From Chloroflexota bacterium (GTDB taxonomy: Bacteria > Chloroflexota > UBA11872 > UBA12225), in contig JAUJOR010000011.1 in NCBI GenBank assembly GCA_030447525.1, positions 1 through 64,000 on the forward strand: a stretch of 64,000 nucleotides of DNA, given 5' to 3'. The notes under the pieces were generated by a model. That model ran no database searches. It was not told the origin of the DNA and saw only the letters and a program-made list of their open reading frames with translations. Made by a program: the position numbers and the translations under genes. This document shows, one piece after another, positions 1 through 8,394 of the stretch (position 1 is the first letter of the stretch; each line of letters starts with the position of its first letter).

Positions 1-1179
1 CGCCGCGGACGCCAAGTCCCACGGCAGGGCCGCGCCGGCCGGCGGCGGGGGGGCGAGGCCCTCCGCCGCCTCCGTGAGGGCCGGGGCGTGGGTCACCCCG
101 GCCCGCGCCGGCGCCGGCGCGGGGGCGCCGGGGACGCCGCCGCCGGGCTCGCCGCGAGCGGGGGGCCGGGGCTCCGCTCCCAGCGCGCCCGGCGGCGGTG
201 GTGGGCCGCCCTCCGAGAGGCGGGCGCGGGCTGATCGCCGGGCGAGCAAGATATCGTGCCAGCTCTGCGCGTGTCCAGCGAGGGTCAGCGCCCCCTCGGT
301 GACTAGGTGAGCCATGGTGCGGCCGGCAACGGTGGCCGCATGGGCCAGGTGCACCGTCGCCCACGAGACGGCGCCCCAGAGTGCCCCGGCCAGGTCCCAA
401 GCCAGGCGACCACCGGCGCCCCCTACGGCGCGGGCGCGCCCGGCCAGGCGCTGCCAGGCGTCCAGGCTCCAACCGCAGAGCAGGGCCAAGCCGAACACGG
501 CCACCAAGGCCAGGAGGACGGTGGCGCCGGGGACGCCGAACCACACCCCCAGGGCCGTCCCGAAGACCAGTCCGACGTAACCGGCCCTCCCGGGCAGGCC
601 GGCGAGAGGCAAGACGAGGGGGGCGGTGACCAGCTGGTGCAGGCCGGTACAGGCCAGGAGGAGCAGGGCTGCCCCGGCCAGGCGCCCGGCCACGGCGCGA
701 CGCAGCGATCGGCGTCCGTAGAACAAGGCGATGCCCCCGGCGACGAGCACGGCGCACCAGGGGGCGGCCGTCCACCCAAAGGCAGCCCGGGCGCGGCCGG
801 CCCAGGCGCCGGTCAGCGTCCCGGTGGGGGAGAGCAGGGCCACCAGCGTGAACAGGCCGGCGAGGATGCACAGCAATCCCAAGAAACGGAGGTTGAGCCA
901 GGCGTCCGGGGGGATCACCGGGAGCTTGAAGCTCCAGCCCCGGCCCCGTCCCACGCCGAGCAGCCCGGTCCCGCCGGACCAGAAACCGCTTCCCCGCGCC
1001 CCGGGGCGCCGGCCTGCCCTGATGGCCCCTTCCCCGCGGCGCGATCCGCCGGCCCGCCCCGGACCGGCGAGAGACAGTGGGGGGGCGCCCGGTCTTCCGG
1101 GGGCCAGGGAGCGCTGCGACGTACGCCCTGCCGTGGCGAATGCTCCTCTCGGTTCAAGGCCGCGGCTCGGCCGCGGCAC
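1..1179 (-). CDS. ftsK: DNA translocase FtsK/SpoIIIE, N-terminal part (truncated by window edge)
   Basis: The reverse strand is open from about 1200 down to position 1 and reads as a basic N-terminus followed by four hydrophobic segments (about 860-420). An early 'LLSPTG' and a 'FGW' motif are typical of the FtsK four-helix membrane domain. A proline/alanine/glycine-rich linker follows, and the edge falls near 'LPWDLAS', where FtsK proteins begin the motor region. FtsK pumps chromosome DNA at the division septum. The ATPase and gamma domains lie outside the window, so the call rests on membrane domain plus linker. The start is uncertain: GTG at 1179 is one option and no clear ribosome binding site was found. 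It is divergent from the sensor kinase gene. Confidence 0.7.
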   Translation of the reverse strand, partial: MPRPSRGLEPRGAFATAGRTSQRSLAPGRPGAPPLSLAGPGRAGGSRRGEGAIRAGRRPGARGSGFWSGGTGLLGVGRGRGWSFKLPVIPPDAWLNLRFLGLLCILAGLFTLVALLSPTGTLTGAWAGRARAAFGWTAAPWCAVLVAGGIALFYGRRSLRRAVAGRLAGAALLLLACTGLHQLVTAPLVLPLAGLPGRAGYVGLVFGTALGVWFGVPGATVLLALVAVFGLALLCGWSLDAWQRLAGRARAVGGAGGRLAWDLAGALWGAVSWATVHLAHAATVAGRTMAHLVTEGALTLAGHAQSWHDILLARRSARARLSEGGPPPPPGALGAEPRPPARGEPGGGVPGAPAPAPARAGVTHAPALTEAAEGLAPPPPAGAALPWDLASAA

Positions 1180-1559
1180 GGCCCCCCGTCGCAGACGAGA
1201 CAGGGGGCGCTCTTTCCCCCTAACGGCCCGCGGCGGCGGGAGTCTCCCGGGTGGACTCTCCTGCGTCCACTCCTACGTCTGCTCCCCTCCTCGCCCTCCC
1301 GGGGGAGATACTGCGCGGCGGCGCGGGTGCACAGGGTACGCCCGCCTGCCGAGCCGGAGTCGCGCTAAAACGTGGTACAACACACATTGGTCTATTTTCT
1401 GTGTAGCTATTGTTCAGCCGACCACCCTACTCTGAGGATCGTGGGACGCGCCGGTCATCCGCGGTCGTGGCGCCCCCCGGCGGCAGGCGAGGGCGCTCCG
1501 AATCGCGCTGCGTGGCCGGGGAGCGAAGTCGCGCGTTCGTGGTGGGAAAGGACGGCGCG
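1180..1559. other. Divergent intergenic region ftsK / sensor kinase
   Basis: No convincing gene is seen. Around 1367-1435 lies an AT-richer island (containing TTGGTC and TTGTTC stretches) in otherwise extremely GC-rich DNA. It is a reasonable place for promoters of the kinase operon, but no clean -35/-10 pair with ideal spacing could be assigned. Confidence 0.4.
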
Positions 1560-3125
1560 ATGGACAGCGTGGTAGACGGCGCAGTAGACGAGGTGACGGC
1601 CGCCGCGGCCGTTGCAGGCCTGGACGGGGACTCGCGCCAGGAGGGCAGGGGACTGGCGACGTTCGACCCGCTGTACCATGCCTTTATCGACGCTTCGCCC
1701 GATGCCGTGTTGATCGTCGAGGAAGGGAGCTCCCGGTTCTCGCTGGCCAACCGGGCGGCCGAGCGGTTGCTCGGTTACAGCCAGCGGGAGCTGCTAGACC
1801 TCGGCCCTGCAGGCATCACCGCGCCGCAAGACGTGCCGCGCCTTGCCCGAGCAGAGACGGAGCTACGGGAGCGTGGGGAGTGGCGCGGGGAGTGGCGGCT
1901 GCAGCGCCGGGAGGGCTGCGTGGTCACCACCGAGGCGACGACGACGCGGCTGACGTACGGCCAGCGGGTGCTCTACCAGGGGATCTTCCGGGACATCACC
2001 GAACGCCAGCGGATGGAAGAGGCCCTGCAGGAGAGCGAGGAGCGGCTTACCCGCCTGGTGCAGGCGATCACCGACGGCATCATTATTGTCAGCTTGGAGG
2101 GGCGCGTCACCTTTGCCAACGCGGCCGCCGAGGCGATCCTGGGCGTCACCCGTGGTTCCCTCACCGGCCGGCCCTTAAGCGATCCGTCCTGGGAGATCAC
2201 CACCGCGGACGCGCGCCCCAGCGACGTGGCCGCTCAGCCTTTCCTACGAGTGGCGCGCAGCGGCCAGCCGGAGTACGGCCTGGAGGGGACGGTCAACCGC
2301 CCCGACGGGAGCCGCGTCATCTTGTCCATCAACTGCGTTGCCCTGCGTGACGTGCGGGGGGACGTGGTGGGTGTCGTGGGGTCACTCCACGACGTAACGG
2401 CCGAGCGTGGGCTGCAGCGCACCAAGGACGAGCTGGTCTCGGTAGTCAGCCACGAGCTGCGTACACCGTTGACGAGCCTGGTCGGCTTCGCCGAGCTCCT
2501 CCTGACACGGGACTTCACGGAGCCGCAGCGCCGGCAGTGCCTTACGGTGATGCTCCAAGAAGGCCAGCGCTTGACGAACCTGATCAACGACTTTCTAGAC
2601 GTCCAGCGCGTAGAGAGCAGTGGGGCATCCCTCAACCTGCGCCCCGCCGCGCTGCGTCCATTGCTGCAATGGGCGGTGGCTACGGCGCGTGAGGATCCGG
2701 ATTGTCCCATCACCGTGGCCCTACCCAATGACCTCCCGCCGGTGCTCGCTGATCCCGATCGGGTCAAGCAAGTGCTGGCCAATCTCTTGAGTAATGCCCA
2801 AAAGTACTCGCCTGCCGGCGGCACGGTGCGAGTGGCGGCGCGGGTGGTGGACGGCGCAGTGGAGGTCTCGGTACGCGACCAGGGGCTGGGCCTACCAGCT
2901 GACGCCATCTCCCGGCTCTTCGAGAAGTTTTACCGCGTGGACAACTCTGACCGTCGCACCATCCAGGGCAGCGGGCTAGGGCTGTCGGTGTGCCGCAAGA
3001 TCGTCGAAGCCCACGGGGGACGCATCTGGGCGCACAGCGAAGGGCTGGGCCGTGGGAGCACGTTCTGCTTCACCCTCCCGGTGGCAGACGGAGACGGGTT
3101 CACCGGCGAACAGGAAGGGATCTGA
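1560..3125 (+). CDS. PAS-domain sensor histidine kinase
   Basis: A 521-residue protein with two PAS domains (roughly residues 40-160 and 165-280), a HisKA domain with phospho-acceptor His near residue 298 ('SVVSHELRTPLTS'), and an HATPase domain with N box 'NLLSNAQKYS' near 408, then G1 'DQGLGLP' and G2 'GSGLGLSVCRKIVE'. There are no membrane helices, so it should be a cytosolic sensor. The ATG at 1560 follows a GGGAAAGG sequence; an in-frame upstream start at 1410 is less likely because it would add a low-complexity leader. It lies 5 bp upstream of a second kinase and then a response regulator, and all three look co-transcribed. The signal is unknown. Confidence 0.9.
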   Translation: MDSVVDGAVDEVTAAAAVAGLDGDSRQEGRGLATFDPLYHAFIDASPDAVLIVEEGSSRFSLANRAAERLLGYSQRELLDLGPAGITAPQDVPRLARAETELRERGEWRGEWRLQRREGCVVTTEATTTRLTYGQRVLYQGIFRDITERQRMEEALQESEERLTRLVQAITDGIIIVSLEGRVTFANAAAEAILGVTRGSLTGRPLSDPSWEITTADARPSDVAAQPFLRVARSGQPEYGLEGTVNRPDGSRVILSINCVALRDVRGDVVGVVGSLHDVTAERGLQRTKDELVSVVSHELRTPLTSLVGFAELLLTRDFTEPQRRQCLTVMLQEGQRLTNLINDFLDVQRVESSGASLNLRPAALRPLLQWAVATAREDPDCPITVALPNDLPPVLADPDRVKQVLANLLSNAQKYSPAGGTVRVAARVVDGAVEVSVRDQGLGLPADAISRLFEKFYRVDNSDRRTIQGSGLGLSVCRKIVEAHGGRIWAHSEGLGRGSTFCFTLPVADGDGFTGEQEGI

Positions 3126-3130
3126 CGGCG

Positions 3131-4852
3131 ATGCTGACCCGGCCTGAGGACCCAGACGACAACCTCGTGCAGCGCCGCTTGCGCGACCCGGCACGGCTGG
3201 CGGCGCTGCACGAGGTGGCGCTGCTGGACACAGCTCCTGAAGAGGCCTTTGATCGGGTGACGCGCCTGGCCTCCAGGCTGCTCGGCGCTCCCGTGACCCT
3301 CATCTCCTTGCTTGACGACCAGCGCCAGTTCTTCAAGAGCGGTCTCGGCCTGTCGGAGCCGGTGGCGTCGGCACGGGAGACACCACTGTCCCACTCCTTC
3401 TGCCAATACGTCGTCGCCTCGGGGGCGCCGTTCGTGGTCGAGGACGCCCGCGTCCACCCCCTGGTGCAGGACAACCCGTCCGTTCGCGAGATGGGGGTGG
3501 TGGCCTACGCCGGCGTGCCACTCCGCGCCGCCGGCGAGCACGTCCTGGGCTCACTGTGCGCCGTCGACGATCGCCCCCGGCGGTGGACGGCAGAAGAGCT
3601 TGCCTCTTTACAAGATCTGGCGGCCGGCGTCATGACGGAGATCGAGCTGCGCGCCAGCGAGCGGGAGGCGATCACCGAGCGCCGCCGGGGGGAGGCGGAG
3701 CGTAGTCGCCTTCAGGGAGTGGTCGACCAGGAGGGGGCTACCCTGGCGGCGATTGCTGAGAGCATGAGCGAAGGCTTGGTCGTGCTCGACGCCGCCGGGA
3801 GCATTCGCTTCGTCAACCGCCGGGCGGGGGCGTTCGTGGGAGTCGACCCTCGGTCCCTCGTCGGCCGGCGGGCCGATGAGGTTTTCGACGTCGTACGCGC
3901 CGCACTCGTGGCGCCGGAGGACGCCAGGAGGCGCTGGCGTTGGGCGCTCGCGGCGGCCGACGAGCTGCCGGTCTTCGAGGTGGACGTTGCCAGCCCCCGG
4001 CCGCGTGGAGTCGAGGTGCAGCTCGTTCCAGTCGTGGACAGGGCCGGTGTCCGCCTGGGGCTCGGCGTGACGCTGCGGGACGTGACGGCCGAGCGCGAGC
4101 TGCAGCGCGCCAAGGACGAGCTGGTCTCGGTGGTCAGCCACGAGCTGCGTACACCGTTGACCAGCGTCGTCGGCTTCGCCGAGCTCCTCCTCACCCGCGA
4201 CGTGGGAGAAGCGGAGCGGCGCCGGTTCCTGGAGGTCATCCTGCACGAGGGGCAGCGCCTCTCCACGCTGGTGAGCAACTTCCTGGACATGGGGCGCATG
4301 GAGAGTGAAGCGCCGGCGCTCGACCGGCGCGCCACCTCGGTAGCGCTCTTACTGGAAGAGGCACGGCAGGCCGCCGGCGAGGACACAGACCGGCCCATCA
4401 CGCTGGACGTGCCGGCAGGGCTCCCGCCGGTCCTGGTCGACCGTGACGCTACCCAGCGGGTGCTTGCCCATCTGCTGGCGAACGCCCGCAAGTATTCACC
4501 GCCCGGGGGTGAGGTGCGCCTCTCCGCCTGCGGAGGCGACGGCGTAGTGGAGATCGCCGTGCAGGACCGCGGCCTCGGCCTGTCACCGGAGGTGCTCCCT
4601 CGGGTGTTCGAGCGCTTCTTCCGGGCCGATAACAGCGACCGGCGCGCCATCAGGGGCACCGGCCTGGGCCTGACCATCTGCCGCCAGGTCGTCGAGGCCC
4701 ACGGTGGACGTATCTGGGCCACCAGTCCAGGTCTCGATCTCGGAAGTACGTTCAGGCTGACCTTGCCTATCGCCGGCAACGGGTCGGCCACCGGGGCCGA
4801 CCCGGCCACGGCCGACGCGCCGAAGGGGGGCGAGTCATGCCGACCGTCTTGA
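3131..4852 (+). CDS. GAF/PAS-domain sensor histidine kinase
   Basis: A 573-residue cytosolic kinase. The N-terminal GAF domain (about 30-175) has the 'LLDDQRQFFKS' style of a family often joined to kinases and cyclases. A PAS domain follows (about 205-315), then HisKA with His near 337 ('SVVSHELRTPLTSVVG') and an HATPase domain ending in 'GTGLGLTICRQVVEAHGG'. HisKA/HATPase is close in sequence to the preceding kinase, so the two likely arose by duplication while the sensory halves diverged. The start codon is 5 bp after the upstream stop, and the 3' end overlaps the response regulator start by 16 bp, which fits translational coupling. Both kinases probably phosphorylated the same regulator before it was disrupted. 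Confidence 0.9.
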   Translation: MLTRPEDPDDNLVQRRLRDPARLAALHEVALLDTAPEEAFDRVTRLASRLLGAPVTLISLLDDQRQFFKSGLGLSEPVASARETPLSHSFCQYVVASGAPFVVEDARVHPLVQDNPSVREMGVVAYAGVPLRAAGEHVLGSLCAVDDRPRRWTAEELASLQDLAAGVMTEIELRASEREAITERRRGEAERSRLQGVVDQEGATLAAIAESMSEGLVVLDAAGSIRFVNRRAGAFVGVDPRSLVGRRADEVFDVVRAALVAPEDARRRWRWALAAADELPVFEVDVASPRPRGVEVQLVPVVDRAGVRLGLGVTLRDVTAERELQRAKDELVSVVSHELRTPLTSVVGFAELLLTRDVGEAERRRFLEVILHEGQRLSTLVSNFLDMGRMESEAPALDRRATSVALLLEEARQAAGEDTDRPITLDVPAGLPPVLVDRDATQRVLAHLLANARKYSPPGGEVRLSACGGDGVVEIAVQDRGLGLSPEVLPRVFERFFRADNSDRRAIRGTGLGLTICRQVVEAHGGRIWATSPGLDLGSTFRLTLPIAGNGSATGADPATADAPKGGESCRPS

Positions 4853-5353
4853 TCGCCGACGACGAGCCCAGCTTGCGCCTCTTGGTGAATGCCACCATCG
4901 CCGCGCACGGGTACACCATCCTCGAGGCCACGGATGGCAATGAAGCCTGGACGCTGTTACAGGAACACCACCCGGACGTGGCGCTGTTGGACGTGCAGAT
5001 GCCGGGGCTGACCGGGCTAGCCTGGATTATTCATACACGGTAACGGCACTGCCCCAGACACTCCTGGAGCAGTGCCTGAGACAGGGCCATTTCCCTCCTG
5101 GTAGCTCATGCAGCCACAAGGGCCTCTACGATCTGGGCGGTCTTAACCCCGTGAATAAAGCAGGCTAGAGCTGACCCGCGCGATCAAGGGCCACCCGACG
5201 CTGGCGGGGATGCAGGTGATCCTGCTGACGGCCAAGGCCCAGCCCAGCGACATCGGCAGTGGCCTGGCCGCCGGGGCGGATCACTATCTCACGAAGCCCT
5301 TCTCTCCCCTGCAGCTCCTCAAGCTCGTGGAGCACGCGCTCGCCGCCGCCTGA
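4837..5353 (+). pseudogene. Single-domain response regulator, interrupted by a 144-bp insertion
   Basis: The first part encodes a receiver domain with the acidic pair at residues 8-9 ('IADDEP') and phospho-acceptor Asp52 ('VALLDVQMPG'). At 5021 an inserted element replaces the reading frame and a stop follows at 5041-5043. After the insertion, 5165-5353 encodes the rest of the receiver, including the conserved Thr ('ILLTAK') and Lys ('YLTKPFSP'). Removing 5021-5164 and one copy of the CTAG duplication restores one unbroken frame ('PGLTGLELTRAI'). As it stands the product lacks the alpha4-beta5 face and conserved Lys and should not signal. The complete protein would have been a CheY/Spo0F-like shuttle with no output domain. 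Confidence 0.9.
5021..5164. mobile_element. 144-bp non-autonomous IS1380-like element (MITE)
   Basis: Ends are CCTGGATTATTCA (left) and TGAATAAAGCAGG (right, the inverse apart from two bases). The left end matches 13 bp of the IS1380-type element at 13973-15424. CTAG is duplicated on both sides (5017-5020 and 5165-5168), matching the target duplication of that larger IS. There is no transposase. Inside, GGCACTGC (5045-5052) and GCAGTGCC (5069-5076) can form a hairpin. It looks like a deletion derivative mobilised in trans by the larger element. Confidence 0.85.
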
Positions 5354-5377
5354 GACTCCGCCGTGTCCCAAGGCCGA

Positions 5378-5409
5378 CGTGGCCTGGGACCGGCGTGGCC
5401 TGGGACCGG
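5378..5409. repeat. 16-bp direct repeat, two perfect tandem copies
   Basis: CGTGGCCTGGGACCGG occurs at 5378-5393 and 5394-5409, between the end of the response regulator and the stop codon of the convergent rnj gene. It does not enter either coding frame. Confidence 0.9.
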
Positions 5410-5411
5410 GT

Positions 5412-7100
5412 CTACACCTCCATGACCAGAGGGAGGATCATCGGCCGGCGCCGGGTCTGCTCGTAGACGAACCTGGACAAGACGTCGCGGATCTTGTTCT
5501 TGACGTACTGCCAGTCCACCTGGCGGGCCTCATCGTCCCGGCTAACCGCCGGCGACGCTCGCAGGGCGAGCTGCACCTGGGCCCGGGCCTTCTCCACCAG
5601 CTCCTCGTTCTCCCGGACGTAGACGAAACCCCGAGAGACGATGTCCGGCCCGGCAATGGGGAGACCGGTGTGACGGTCGACGGTGATGGTGACGATGAGG
5701 ATGCCGTCCTGGGCCAGTGCCTGGCGGTCGCGCAGGACGACCTGGCCCACATCCCCGACGCCGAGGCCGTCGACAAAGACGTACCCGGCGGAGACGTGCT
5801 CGGTCACCTCGCCCCGCTCGGGACCGATCTCCAATACCTCGCCGTCCTCGATGACGAAGATGTTCTGGGGCGGGATGCCCAGCCCCTGGGCGATGCGGGC
5901 GTGGAGGATGAGATGGCGGTACTCGCCGTGGACGGGGACGAAGTACTTGGGTCGCACGAGGGAGAGCATCAGCTTGAGCTCTTCCTGGCTGGCGTGGCCG
6001 GAGACGTGGACGTTGGTCTCATGTCCCCAGAGGACGTTGGCCCCCAGGCGGAAGAGATTGTCGATGGTGCGGTGGACGAGCTCCTCGTTCCCCGGGATAG
6101 GGCCGGCGGACATGATCACGGTGTCCCCGGGAACGATCTCGATCTGCCGGTGGTCGCGGTTGGCCATGCGGGTAAGGGCCGAGGTGGGCTCCCCCTGGCT
6201 CCCAGTGGTGATCAGGACGACCTGGCGCGGGGGGAGCTGCTTGAGCTGTCCGAGCTCCTCCGCCTTGAGCAGCACCCCCGGGGGGGCGGTGAGGTAGCCC
6301 AGCTCCTGGGCGATGGTGACGTTCTGCACCATGCTGCGCCCGATGATCCCCACCCGTCGATCGTAGCGGGCCGCGGTATCGATGACCTGCTGGATGCGGG
6401 AGATGAGGGAGGCGAAGGTGGTGACGATGATCCGGCCCCGGGCGGCGGCGAAGTACCCGTCCAGTGCCTCGCCGACGACTCGCTCCGAGGGGGTGTAGCC
6501 GGCCTGGTCGGCGTGCGTGCTATCAGAGAAGAGGCACAGCACGCCCTGCGCGCCGAGAGCGGCCAGCCGCGCGAAGTCCGTCTGCCGGCGGTCGACGGGG
6601 GTGTAGTCGAACTTGAAGTCCCCCGTGTGGACGACCAGCCCGGCGGGGGTATGCAGGGCCACTCCCACGCCGTCCGGGATGCTGTGGCAGACGCGGAAGA
6701 ACTCCGCCCGCAGGGCGCCGAAGCGTACCTCTTTGCCGGGGGAGATGACGTTTATGGCCACCCGGTCGGTGAGCCGGTGCTCCTTGAGCTTGACCGAGAT
6801 GAGGCCGGCGGTCAGGGTGGTGGCCCAGATGGGTGGGAAGCCCAGCTGGGGGAGGACGTAGGGGAGGGAGCCGGTATGGTCTTCGTGGCCGTGGGTGATG
6901 ATGATCCCCCGGATGCGATCGACCTTATCCAGGAGGTAGGAGACGTCCGGGATGACGAGGTCGACGCCGAGCATCTCGTTCTCGGGGAACATCACCCCCA
7001 CGTCGATGATGACGATGTCCCGGTCGTACTCGAGCACCATCATGTTGCGGCCGATCTCGCCGAGGCCGCCGAGGGGGATGCAGCGAAAGCGTGGAGTCAT
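5412..7100 (-). CDS. rnj: Ribonuclease J
   Basis: A 562-residue metallo-beta-lactamase/beta-CASP nuclease, full length for the family. It begins with the typical 'CIPLGGLGEIGRN' and has the metal motif 'HGHEDH' near residue 80, 'VHTGDFKFD' near 160, beta-CASP motifs ('SDSTHADQAGYT', 'PGNE', 'VHVSGHAS', 'PVHGEYRH') and the C-terminal RNase J domain. RNase J has 5'-3' exo- and endonuclease activity in mRNA decay and rRNA maturation. The ATG at 7100 matches the usual start of the family; an in-frame TTG at 7121 would add seven residues. A TATAAT box lies just upstream. In other bacteria rnj and ftsK can be close; here a kinase operon separates them. Confidence 0.95.
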   Translation of the reverse strand: MTPRFRCIPLGGLGEIGRNMMVLEYDRDIVIIDVGVMFPENEMLGVDLVIPDVSYLLDKVDRIRGIIITHGHEDHTGSLPYVLPQLGFPPIWATTLTAGLISVKLKEHRLTDRVAINVISPGKEVRFGALRAEFFRVCHSIPDGVGVALHTPAGLVVHTGDFKFDYTPVDRRQTDFARLAALGAQGVLCLFSDSTHADQAGYTPSERVVGEALDGYFAAARGRIIVTTFASLISRIQQVIDTAARYDRRVGIIGRSMVQNVTIAQELGYLTAPPGVLLKAEELGQLKQLPPRQVVLITTGSQGEPTSALTRMANRDHRQIEIVPGDTVIMSAGPIPGNEELVHRTIDNLFRLGANVLWGHETNVHVSGHASQEELKLMLSLVRPKYFVPVHGEYRHLILHARIAQGLGIPPQNIFVIEDGEVLEIGPERGEVTEHVSAGYVFVDGLGVGDVGQVVLRDRQALAQDGILIVTITVDRHTGLPIAGPDIVSRGFVYVRENEELVEKARAQVQLALRASPAVSRDDEARQVDWQYVKNKIRDVLSRFVYEQTRRRPMILPLVMEV

Positions 7101-7127
7101 GCGCCGTGTTTCTTGTGTCAACGCTCA

Positions 7128-7133
7128 ATTATA
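7128..7133 (-). promoter_or_regulatory. Probable -10 box of rnj
   Basis: Reading toward rnj, TATAAT occupies 7133-7128. Transcription would start near 7121, only about 20 nt before the ATG at 7100. No good -35 box is seen 17 bp upstream. The position suggests a very short 5' leader. Confidence 0.4.
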
Positions 7134-7287
7134 GGTGCGGGCGCACGGTATGATGCCCCTCGTTCTGCTCTATAACGCTCGGCGGAGGGCCACCGTCCGT
7201 GGGCCACGAAGGCCGGCATAGGGGTGCTGCGCGACCGGCACCGGGGCGTGATGCGGCGCAGCTGCAGCGAAGGAAGGGGCGCAAACC

Positions 7288-8244
7288 ATGGAGTACCGGC
7301 AACTAGGGAGGAGCGGGCTCAAGGTGTCCGCCATCGGCTTGGGCGGCAATACCTTTGGCAACGGTGCGGATGAGGCGCAGACGGCCCGGATCATCCACCA
7401 CGCCCTGGACGTGGGGGTCAACTTTATCGATACGGCGGACGTCTACAGCCGTGGCGTCTCGGAGCAGTACGTCGGCAAAGCCCTGGCCGGCCGGCGCCGG
7501 GAGGCTATCATCGCTACCAAGGTACGGGGGCAGATGGGCGACCTGCCCAACGACGTCGGGCTCTCCCGCAAGCACATCATGGATGGGATCGAGGCCTCGC
7601 TGCGCCGGCTGGCTACAGACTACGTCGACCTGTATCAGGTGCACTCCGTGGATCAGACGACGCCCATCTTTGAGACACTGGCCGCCCTGGACGATCTGGT
7701 GCACCAGGGCAAGGTGCGATACATCGGCTGCTCCAACTTCATGGCCTGGCAGATCTGCGAGGCCCTGTGGGCGGCCGACCGCAAGAATGTCACCCCTTTC
7801 GTCTCTGTCCAGCCCCGCTACAACGTCCTGGACCGGGCCATCGAGCGGGAGCTGGTGCCGTTCTGCCGGCAGTACGGCATCGGGATCATCCCCTATAGCC
7901 CCCTGGCCGGGGGCATCCTCACCGGTAAGTACCGCCCGGGGGAGCCACCACCCCCGGATACGCGTGCCGGGCGCAACCCGCGCTTGCAGCAGCAGCTCAA
8001 CGACTCCATGCTCGGAAACGTCAATGCCCTGGGGAAATGGGCCCGCGACCAGGGACACACCGTGGGGGAGCTGGCCCTGGCCTGGCTCCTTTCCCGGCCT
8101 GAGGTCTCTACCATCATCGCCGGGGCGACGAAGCCGGAGCAGGTGGACGAGAACGCCAAGGCGGTGGAGTGGCGCCTCTCCGAGGACGACCTGCGCCAGG
8201 TGGACGAGGCCCTGGGCACGGGGGTAGAGACGGGGGCCACATAG
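7288..8244 (+). CDS. Aldo/keto reductase
   Basis: A 318-residue NADP-dependent oxidoreductase of the AKR superfamily, of YghZ/Kv-beta-like type. The catalytic tetrad is visible: Asp and Tyr in 'FIDTADVYS', Lys in 'IATKV' and His in 'YQVHSVD'. A C-terminal 'IIAGATKPEQVDEN' binds the cofactor phosphate. The ATG at 7288 follows GAAGGAAGG. The next gene is a sugar-acid dehydratase-like enolase-superfamily member, so a role in carbohydrate oxidation or reduction is plausible, but the substrate cannot be read from the sequence. Confidence 0.93.
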   Translation: MEYRQLGRSGLKVSAIGLGGNTFGNGADEAQTARIIHHALDVGVNFIDTADVYSRGVSEQYVGKALAGRRREAIIATKVRGQMGDLPNDVGLSRKHIMDGIEASLRRLATDYVDLYQVHSVDQTTPIFETLAALDDLVHQGKVRYIGCSNFMAWQICEALWAADRKNVTPFVSVQPRYNVLDRAIERELVPFCRQYGIGIIPYSPLAGGILTGKYRPGEPPPPDTRAGRNPRLQQQLNDSMLGNVNALGKWARDQGHTVGELALAWLLSRPEVSTIIAGATKPEQVDENAKAVEWRLSEDDLRQVDEALGTGVETGAT

Positions 8245-8394
8245 CGCTGTGACGACACGTGCTCGCCTACCCGAGCGTGCGTCTTTCGATCTAGAAGCCG
8301 ACGTTGTCGTTCTAGGGGCCGGCCGGGCGTCAAGCAGGGGCCCGCGCCCGGCGCGCCGTGATCCGCGCCGGCCATTGAGCACTGGAGATGGGAT

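Noticed and set aside
307..1368. Long plus-strand reading frame, rich in Gly/Pro/Gln
   Set aside because: It is the shadow of the ftsK membrane domain on the minus strand, which shows hydrophobic helices and family motifs.
5259..7175. 638-residue plus-strand frame opposite rnj
   Set aside because: The minus strand encodes a full-length ribonuclease J with all motifs; the plus frame is the aspartate/glycine-rich antisense reading common in GC-rich genes.
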